A DNA stretch of 24,395 nt from Candidatus Saccharimonadota bacterium. GTDB lineage: Bacteria > Eremiobacterota > Xenobia > Xenobiales > Xenobiaceae. Each line of letters begins with the position of its first letter. Within the stretch, counting starts at the first letter, position 1. The notes beneath the pieces were generated by a model. That model saw nothing but the letters and a program-made list of their open reading frames with translations, ran no database searches and was not told the DNA's origin. This document shows positions 16,013 to 22,191 of this stretch, in pieces. The DNA lies in assembly GCA_004554425.1 (NCBI GenBank), contig SFMI01000019.1, forward strand, positions 1 through 24,395, in the 5' to 3' direction. Both the position numbers and the translations under genes were made by a program.

Positions 16013-16585
16013 ATGAAAAAAACTGGTGACGTAGACAGCTCTCTTTGCTCCGACCTTCGTTCTCTGTCCAGGGCTATGACGCGTCTTTACAATACGCTGA
16101 TGCCAAAAATTTCTGTCGAACGTACCCGCAGGAGCAGCAATAATACCACGACTGCTTTTCATGTGGAGTTACCTATCAGAGTTACCCAAGTAGCCGTTTT
16201 GGAAGCTCTTGAAGATCTGAGCTGGTGTAGTTCCGATCTTTGTAAAGAAGCTAGAGAAGGTGTTTCTCAAGTAGAGCTAGCTAAGCATTTAGGGGTTGAT
16301 ACAGCCACTATGTGCCGCAATATGAGGGTTCTGGTTCAGGAAAATAGCTGGGCCGAAGAAAAGAAAAATGGCAAATCAGAACGTGGCAAACTTCTGAAAA
16401 TAAGCGAATCTGGGCGCCAAGCGCTTCAAGAGGCCAGGCCTGCCATTAAGAAATTGAATGCGGAAATAATCGATAAAATTTCTCAACAAGGTATCGATGT
16501 GCAGAAGCTGTCCGCTGATTTAAAAGTGGTGGCTGGAATTATCGCTTCTATGGAAGACCAGGCCCAAATTCAGAAAGAAGGCTAA
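16013..16585 (+). CDS. MarR-like winged-helix transcriptional regulator
   Basis: 190 aa. The N-terminal helix (LRSLSRAMTRLYNTLMPKI) fits the MarR dimerisation helix. The winged helix follows: RVTQVAVLEALEDL, then the helix-turn-helix GVSQVELAKHLGVDTATMCRNMRVLVQ, a charged wing (EEKKNGKSERGK), and LLKISESGRQALQEARPAI, like the MarR 'LT..G' helix. Compared with usual MarR proteins (about 140-150 aa) it has a Ser/Thr/Asn-rich insert (ERTRRSSNNTTTAFHVEL) before the DNA-binding part and an extra C-terminal helix. Such proteins often repress their own and divergent genes and respond to small ligands, so add is a candidate target (inference). The TTG at 16010 is also in frame, but the ATG at 16013 follows AGGGA at about 8 nt and is chosen. 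Confidence 0.82.
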   Translation: MKKTGDVDSSLCSDLRSLSRAMTRLYNTLMPKISVERTRRSSNNTTTAFHVELPIRVTQVAVLEALEDLSWCSSDLCKEAREGVSQVELAKHLGVDTATMCRNMRVLVQENSWAEEKKNGKSERGKLLKISESGRQALQEARPAIKKLNAEIIDKISQQGIDVQKLSADLKVVAGIIASMEDQAQIQKEG

Positions 16586-16672
16586 TTGTCTCTATTTTAT
16601 GCTTTCAAAGTTCTGAGACAAAAATAAAGCTTGCAAAACCAGTTGTTGGTATTGCAAGCTTTATGCTTTTTT
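16586..16672. terminator. Bidirectional terminator between the regulator and lipoprotein genes
   Basis: TAAAGCTTGCAA (16625-16636) and TTGCAAGCTTTA (16652-16663) form a perfect 12-bp stem with an inner ACC/GGT pair. GCTTTTTTT follows on the plus strand, and ATTTTTGTC on the minus strand. A TTGTCTC/GAGACAA pair (16586-16621) lies just before it. Confidence 0.9.
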
Positions 16673-17370
16673 TATTGTTTATCTGGTAAATTTTTTAAAT
16701 TAATTTTGACTTTTGATTTGGTCAGACCAGATTTTTGTTGTACCGGTGCTGGCGTAACCTGGACTTTTGAAGGAGAGGTCGGTCGCACGGTTTTTACTTG
16801 TGGGATTGCTGGTTTGGGATTAGTTGGAATGACCGCTCGCGGTTCCTGTGGTTTTACGGGAATGGGGGCAGATGGAATTACGGCAGCCGGATTAGTTGGC
16901 TTGCCTGGTGTTGGAGCTTCCGGAACACCTGGTTTAGGAGGTTCGGGAATACCGCTTTTGGGCGCTTGGGGTTTGCCAGGAGCTTTTGGGGGAAGAGGCG
17001 TTCCTACTGCAGGAGCTTGGCTAGAGCCAGCCCTTTTGGCACTTCCATCTTTTTCGTATGGCTCTTTGATGCGAGAGGCTTGTACGGCCGGATTTGGTTG
17101 CCCAGGAGTAAGAGACGGATCAGGTTGTTGTTGAGAATTTTCCGAGCCGTTTTGAGCTATAGCGGAAGCTTCAGGCTCTGTATTGGGAAGAGGAGTAGCC
17201 TCGACATAATGTTGAGGGCTTGGAGAAGAGGTTGTGGAAAGGCTCGGCGAGGAAGAGGCCTTCGGCTGTAGACTGCTATCTGGAGAGGCAGTTGGGGCAT
17301 TACAAGAAATAGTGCTTAGTCCGATTAAAAGTGAACTTAGCAATATTTGTAGTGAGGAAATCTTTTTCAT
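16672..17370 (-). CDS. Proline-rich putative lipoprotein
   Basis: 232 aa, family not recognised. The N-terminus MKKISSLQILLSSLLIGLSTISC has a positive start, a hydrophobic core and a cysteine at position 23 in a TISC context, an acceptable but imperfect lipobox. After it comes a Ser/Thr/Pro-rich disordered part and then a Pro-rich repeat region (about 110-190) of units like PKSGIPEPPKPGVPEAP and PAAVIPSAPIPVKPQEP, ending in a basic tail (KSGLTKSKVKINLKNLPDK). This resembles TonB-like or cell-wall-spanning linkers, and an envelope anchor that crosses or touches the wall is a reasonable guess. AGGAG lies about 16 nt before the ATG, longer than usual. The stop codon sits at the edge of the shared terminator, convergent with the regulator gene. 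Confidence 0.75.
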   Translation of the reverse strand: MKKISSLQILLSSLLIGLSTISCNAPTASPDSSLQPKASSSPSLSTTSSPSPQHYVEATPLPNTEPEASAIAQNGSENSQQQPDPSLTPGQPNPAVQASRIKEPYEKDGSAKRAGSSQAPAVGTPLPPKAPGKPQAPKSGIPEPPKPGVPEAPTPGKPTNPAAVIPSAPIPVKPQEPRAVIPTNPKPAIPQVKTVRPTSPSKVQVTPAPVQQKSGLTKSKVKINLKNLPDKQ

Positions 17371-17411
17371 AAATAAAACAGGCTTGCTCCTTTTAACCGT
17401 TATAGTGCTGC

Positions 17412-17441
17412 GGTCCGTCGATCTTTTACAGGTCGGCGGCC
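17412..17441 (-). terminator. Hairpin after the metallopeptidase gene
   Basis: GGTCCGTCGA pairs with TCGGCGGCC (about 9 bp, one bulge and one wobble) in the 94-base gap after the metallopeptidase stop codon. No T-run follows on the minus strand, so it may be a terminator without a tail or part of the lipoprotein leader. Confidence 0.35.
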
Positions 17442-17464
17442 CTAACTGTATTTTGCGCCTTACG

Positions 17465-19171
17465 CTATTTTAAGAAAAGTTTAGCGAAAGCTTTGGGACT
17501 TAAAGGTTCGCCTGTAGCTTCTTGGCACATCTGCCTCCAGTCTGTGCGGCTGCCGCGGGCAAAAATCTGCTCGCGTAAATACTGTCCGGCTTTAGGATCG
17601 CCATACAGAGAAGTTTGCAAAGGATCGTCTACATGCATGACATGCTTAGTCATATAGGTATAGACCTGAGAAGCAAACAAATCGCCCATCATATAGTTGT
17701 GATAATAAACAGGGGCACCTACGATATGCATTTTGGCGCCGTAGTCTTGGCCGCTCATGTCAGTAGGAGGAGCTTGGAACTGATATTTCGCTTTAAGATC
17801 CCACCATAATTTGTTTAAGTCTTGATCTGGATTGGCATACATTTCCTTTTCAAAGTGGAGCATAGTTTGAGTCCAGCGGCTAAAGATAAGACGCTCGGAA
17901 CGAAGTAAACGCCAGGAAGCTCGGGAATATTTATCCAGCTCTGCACCTTTGAGACCCACTACTTTGGCCAAGAAATCGGGAGTGCGGGTCATTTCTCCCA
18001 TAAACATGGCAAAGCCTTCGGTGGTTAAAATATGGGCCGGAGTGCGCAGCAAATAGGGCAAAGATGGATCGATATATTGGTCGTAAAGTCCGTGGCCGAG
18101 TTCGTGGTTTACTGTATCCATCCAGGCTCCATTGGGCTTGACATTGCATAAGACACGAATGTCTTGATCTCTATCGATGCAAGTTTCGAAAGCGTGCGGA
18201 CTTTTACCGCTGCGCTCATAAAGATCGCTGCGGGCGATAATCTTCTCCGGATTCATGCCTAAGCTGTTGTAATATTTTGTGGAAAGTATAACTGGATCCG
18301 AGTCTTTATAAATGTCGTCTAAATTGACCCCGTCTTCTTTTAATTCCGGAGCTTCTTGGAAGAATAAATCTCCCAAATGCCAAGGGCGTACAGCTTCATT
18401 TTCTTTGAGACCGAAACGTTGACGCTGGTAAGCATCTATTTCTTGCTTTAATTCGCCAAAAGGAGCGGCGGTTAATTTATCCAACTCGTCAAAAGTAGCA
18501 AAAAGTTCTTGCTCGTCAAACCCTTGCAAGTCTAATTGCATAGCGAAGAAATCGCGATAACCAAGTTGACGGGCCATTTTATTGCGCAACTTGACCAAAT
18601 CTTTTAGAGGAATAGCTACCTTGCGTCCTACTTCCATATAGCCAAGCCAGGCTTGACGCACTTTGTCGCTGTCGTTGCTTTCGGCTATAACCTTACGTAC
18701 ATCATTTTCGGTCAACTTTTGACCGTCGACGGAGCTGCGGTGAGTATTAAAAATTTTATCTACTTCGGCTTCACGGGAGATAATTTTGGCAGTGATAGCT
18801 GCGTCAGCTTGATAAGGCAAATAAGCATAATACATTAGATCGAGCTGGCGAGCTTGCAAAGGATCGGTAATCTTGTGGGATTCACGCAAAGCTTTCAACT
18901 TGCGAAAAACTTTTTTGTCTTGGTGAAGCTTGGCCGCAGCATTGTCAGCTTTTTCGCGTCTTTGATAGGACTGGTCTGAACCTGTGGTTGCCGATTCCCA
19001 CCAAGCTTCGTTGGCTTCTTTTTCTAGAGGCTGAATTTGAGCCACATACTTGTCACGCAGAGCTGCAAACTGCTGTTGAGGAGTTTGAGGAACGGCTTGA
19101 ACCAGAGAGGTGCCTAAAAAGGCCGCTCCCAAAACTGCGGCGGCAGCAATGAAACGAAATTTGTTAAACAT
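17465..19171 (-). CDS. Secreted M2/M3-type zinc metallopeptidase (HELGH)
   Basis: 568 aa. Residues 1-26 are a signal peptide (AAAAVLGAAFLGTSLVQA), so it acts outside the inner membrane. The zinc site is H356-E357-L-G-H360 in MDTVNHELGHGLYDQY, with a third ligand E385 in TTEGFAMFMGEM, the gluzincin spacing of the M2 (ACE-like) and M3 groups. The middle region (NKMARQLGYRDFFAMQLDLQG) and the whole-helical composition also fit the ACE-like fold. Family members release dipeptides or short pieces from oligopeptides. I favour M2 over M3, but cannot separate them without a profile search. The ATG has GAGGG 6 nt upstream. It is the last gene of the minus-strand block; the long intergenic region upstream is shared with the RSH genes. 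Confidence 0.88.
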   Translation of the reverse strand: MFNKFRFIAAAAVLGAAFLGTSLVQAVPQTPQQQFAALRDKYVAQIQPLEKEANEAWWESATTGSDQSYQRREKADNAAAKLHQDKKVFRKLKALRESHKITDPLQARQLDLMYYAYLPYQADAAITAKIISREAEVDKIFNTHRSSVDGQKLTENDVRKVIAESNDSDKVRQAWLGYMEVGRKVAIPLKDLVKLRNKMARQLGYRDFFAMQLDLQGFDEQELFATFDELDKLTAAPFGELKQEIDAYQRQRFGLKENEAVRPWHLGDLFFQEAPELKEDGVNLDDIYKDSDPVILSTKYYNSLGMNPEKIIARSDLYERSGKSPHAFETCIDRDQDIRVLCNVKPNGAWMDTVNHELGHGLYDQYIDPSLPYLLRTPAHILTTEGFAMFMGEMTRTPDFLAKVVGLKGAELDKYSRASWRLLRSERLIFSRWTQTMLHFEKEMYANPDQDLNKLWWDLKAKYQFQAPPTDMSGQDYGAKMHIVGAPVYYHNYMMGDLFASQVYTYMTKHVMHVDDPLQTSLYGDPKAGQYLREQIFARGSRTDWRQMCQEATGEPLSPKAFAKLFLK

Positions 19172-19665
19172 GAATTTCCCTCGAATTTTAGTTATTTTAG
19201 AGTTGTGATTATTTCAATGCGAAGCTTTATTAAACGGCTGTTTATTGCCTTCTTTTTTGCTTTTGCTGAGGTAAAAAAATATTTTTTGGGCAGCTTCACG
19301 GTATAGACTGAATAGCAATTTGATATTATAAATATAATAGTGTAAGTACAATGCCTGAGTAGTAACAGCTTAGCCTGTGGCGGATAGAAGAGCCGCTGTC
19401 GATGAATCGCCGGAACTTGGCAATAATGTTAAAATAAAGTCATTTTTAGTGCTATTTATAACAAGTGTAGTTCACAATCACCGCCCAATCAGTTAAGCTA
19501 CTAAGTAGATTTTTAGGCCAACAGACTGCCTATGACAATTAAGCACAATAAATTTACTGCATACAAAATGTACTTTTATGGGCAGCTTTTTTGTTCATGG
19601 GAGCAGTTCTCAAATTTTAGCAGACGGGCTGCTGATTTTTTTTTGTACAGCGCGGAGGTAAGTGT
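19172..19665. promoter_or_regulatory. Divergent intergenic region: metallopeptidase and RSH promoters and leaders
   Basis: 494 bases without a gene. An AT-rich dyad at 19325-19338 contains TATAAT on both strands (minus 19325-19330; plus 19333-19338); TTGTAC at 15-bp spacing gives a weak minus promoter. GC-rich bases 19366-19413 can fold (GCGG 19380-19383 with CCGC 19393-19396, or GGCG 19379-19382 with CGCC 19408-19411). The last 90 bases form the RSH leader, described separately. TGGGCAGCTT occurs twice (19287 and 19579). Confidence 0.5.
19580..19645 (+). terminator. Putative leader attenuator before the first RSH gene
   Basis: AGCAG (19619-19623), loop ACGGG, CTGCT (19629-19633), then GA and nine T's (19636-19644): a compact intrinsic terminator 21 bases before the start codon and directly before the SD. 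Upstream GCAGC (19582-19586) and a second AGCAG (19602-19606) can pair with its 3' arm and would prevent terminator formation. GAG/CTC (19601-19611) could in turn hide the second copy. Confidence 0.55.
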
Positions 19666-22098
19666 ATGACAGTAAACGGGTGGTCTTTTGAAAGGGAATC
19701 GGCCAGTTATGAGCCGCTTCCCAGCAAATATATGCAAATAAAGCGTCAGCCTGAATTTGACGAAAGAGTAAAAAAGCTTTCTGAATATTTGCCAGAAGCT
19801 CAGCGCCGCTTTTTTATCGAGAAAGTCTATCCTTTTACTTACTATTTTCATGATGGTCAATTCCGCAAAAGTGGTGAGCCTTACATTATTCATCCTATTG
19901 CTGTAGCCGAAATTTTGGCCAAGTATCATGTAGATTGCGATACTCTCTGTGCTGGCTTAATGCACGATACCTATGAAGACAATGCCGAAAGAGTTTCTTT
20001 AGATGAAATTGCTCGTTATTTTGGGCCAGAAATCCGTTTGTTAGTAGACGGAATGACTAAAATAGGCATAGTAACTTCACAAAACCGAAGGCAAACGGCT
20101 GCTTTAAGAAAAGAAATATCCGAGAGCGGTTATAGCACAATTACTAATCAAAAAGTTTACCGCTCATTGGTAGGACAGGAAAATAACTCTGGTTGGGAAT
20201 TTAGCCCTGGTATAGATGAACAAGTTAAGGCCAAGCGTATAAAAATTGCCAATAAAAATGCCTCTTTGGCTAAATTACTTTTGGGAATAGCTGAAGATCC
20301 ACGAATTATTTTAATTAAACTGGCAGACAGATTGCACAATCTCAGAACGTTAGGTAGTTTAAGGCCAGATAAGCAAAAGCGAATTGCTAGAGAAACTTTG
20401 GAGTTCTTTTGTCCTATTGCCGATCGCTTTGGGGTTTGGCAAATAAAAAAAGAGCTGGAAGAGCTTTGCTTTCGCTATTTATACGACAATATATACGATA
20501 TTTTCCGCAAAAAAGTTGAAGATGTGCGTCAAGAACGGCGACCTATTCTTGAAGCTACTGTTAAGCAAATAAGGGAAGTTTTTAGCAGAGAAACTGCACA
20601 AGCTGACATTCAGATTGACGATAGCGGTTTTTATACAGTTTTCAAAAGAATGGAAAGCAGCGGCGTAACTTCTTTGGAAGAAGTGAATGGCTTAAGTTCA
20701 GTTATGATTACGGTGCCGGACAAAGACGCTTGCTATAATGCCGAAAGTATTATTAAAAGAAACTTTCATTTGTGTGGAACTCGCCTTTATTTTGACTATA
20801 TTTCCACTCCTAAAGCCAATAAATATCAGGCCATTCACTTGGCTATACGCGGTTGTGGAAGGCGAGTAATCAAAATCCGCATCAATTCGACGGAACATAG
20901 GATCACTAATAATATTGGCGTTTTTGCCGAATTTAAAGATTTTGATTACTGTTTGGAAGGGCGCAATGTCGGTCTAGCTCTGCGCAGCAAATGGGCCTCT
21001 TGGGTTAGCTCCATTAGAGCTTTACATGATGTAGCGGCCGAAAATACCGATTTCTTAGACTGGGCTTTAAGTGGCAGTTTGGCCCATTCTATTACTTGTT
21101 TTACTCCCCGCGGCGACTCTGTAGATTTACCTGTGGGTTCCACACCTTTAGATTTTGCCTTTGCCATTCGTGATGAATTGGGCTTAACTTGTGAAGGAGC
21201 TTTGGTAAACGATCGCTCTGTTTCGTGTTTGGAATATAAGCTCAAAGACAACGATTTTGTCACTATTATCAGTTCCAACGATGTTATTCCTCAGCGCAGC
21301 TGGTTCGATTATTGTTGTACGCCCAAAGCCAGATCTGCTTTAAGCACTTGGTATCAGGAAAATTACAAACTTGATTCTAACAGAGCATATGGTGAGAAGT
21401 TACTTGCGGCGGCCCTTTTACGAGCTAACTTGCCTGGTATGCAAAAAAATAAAGAGTTTATGCGTATTCTGACTCGCAAGTGCAGTTGCCAATCTGTGGC
21501 AGATTTGCTCGATATGATTGGTACGCGCAGAATTAGCTTAAAATTTGTAAATGCTCAATTTGAAGAGTGTAAGTTGGGATGTGAAACTGAAGATAAGGCT
21601 AATTCGGTTGTAAATTCATATGAAGTATCAGCTTGGGTTCATATACCGGGGATAAGCGACGGCAAGGTCTACATTTGTCAAGAATGTTGTCCGATAGTTG
21701 GGGATGAAATTGTGGCTATTGGTAGCAATTCTGAACATCTTACTCTCCATCGTAAAGAATGTACGAAAGCTGAAAGTTCTAAACAAGAACTTGCCAATCA
21801 GTCTCTTGTTGAGGAAAAAGCTTTCTGGTTGGAAAAGGCCCAGCCAGTTGGCGCTAGTACCGATTTTAGAGCTAAAATCGAGCTTAAAGCTATCTATAAT
21901 TACGCCTTAGCTATCGAAACAATTGTGCGTTGCCATGACAGGGAGCACAAAATTTATGACTTGCAATTGCAAAATAATTTTATCGGTAACGCTGCACACA
22001 TTATTGTAACTGTTGGCGTTTCCAATATTGCCGAACTTGGCAGTTTAATGGAAAATTTGCGGAAAATTGACGACGTTGCCGAAGTGCGCCGACTCTAG
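19666..22098 (+). CDS. Long RelA/SpoT homologue (RSH), likely hydrolase-only, with HD insert
   Basis: 810 aa with the complete long-RSH order. HD hydrolase: R67, H76 (IIHP), H100-D101 and E104-D105 (MHDTYEDN), D221 and N225 (LADRLHNLRTL), all intact. Between VDGMTKIG (127-134) and NKNASLAKLL (197-206) is an insert of roughly 55 residues over usual Rel. SYNTH (about 310-425) is degenerate: the GR.K..YS motif reads DDSGFYT, the catalytic aspartate of YDL is G342, the E.QIRT glutamate is V or I (401-402), and KDYI is FDYI. TGS 475-537 (CFTPRGDSVDLP), zinc finger with QECCPIVGDE and HRKEC (672-699), and ACT 733-810 follow. It probably degrades (p)ppGpp and senses the ribosome or amino acids without making the alarmone. 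GGAGG lies 7 nt before the ATG. It forms an operon with the next gene (93 nt gap). Confidence 0.93.
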   Translation: MTVNGWSFERESASYEPLPSKYMQIKRQPEFDERVKKLSEYLPEAQRRFFIEKVYPFTYYFHDGQFRKSGEPYIIHPIAVAEILAKYHVDCDTLCAGLMHDTYEDNAERVSLDEIARYFGPEIRLLVDGMTKIGIVTSQNRRQTAALRKEISESGYSTITNQKVYRSLVGQENNSGWEFSPGIDEQVKAKRIKIANKNASLAKLLLGIAEDPRIILIKLADRLHNLRTLGSLRPDKQKRIARETLEFFCPIADRFGVWQIKKELEELCFRYLYDNIYDIFRKKVEDVRQERRPILEATVKQIREVFSRETAQADIQIDDSGFYTVFKRMESSGVTSLEEVNGLSSVMITVPDKDACYNAESIIKRNFHLCGTRLYFDYISTPKANKYQAIHLAIRGCGRRVIKIRINSTEHRITNNIGVFAEFKDFDYCLEGRNVGLALRSKWASWVSSIRALHDVAAENTDFLDWALSGSLAHSITCFTPRGDSVDLPVGSTPLDFAFAIRDELGLTCEGALVNDRSVSCLEYKLKDNDFVTIISSNDVIPQRSWFDYCCTPKARSALSTWYQENYKLDSNRAYGEKLLAAALLRANLPGMQKNKEFMRILTRKCSCQSVADLLDMIGTRRISLKFVNAQFEECKLGCETEDKANSVVNSYEVSAWVHIPGISDGKVYICQECCPIVGDEIVAIGSNSEHLTLHRKECTKAESSKQELANQSLVEEKAFWLEKAQPVGASTDFRAKIELKAIYNYALAIETIVRCHDREHKIYDLQLQNNFIGNAAHIIVTVGVSNIAELGSLMENLRKIDDVAEVRRL

Positions 22099-22191
22099 GC
22101 ACTAACTGACAAACAAAAAGTGGCTGTCTGGAGAGGAAAATGGGCCGCTGCTGTTTGGTGGTTGTAAAAATAAAGAAAAAGGGAGCTGATT

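Noticed and set aside
16631..17134. 167-codon Gly-rich plus-strand ORF opposite the lipoprotein
   Set aside because: Glycine runs are simply the antisense of proline codons, and the region begins inside the terminator.
19287..19588. Two direct copies of TGGGCAGCTT in the RSH intergenic region
   Set aside because: Ten bases over this distance can occur by chance; flanks do not match.
19576..19929. 117-codon minus-strand ORF over the RSH leader
   Set aside because: Antisense to the RSH start and its attenuator; protein sequence lacks any recognisable pattern.
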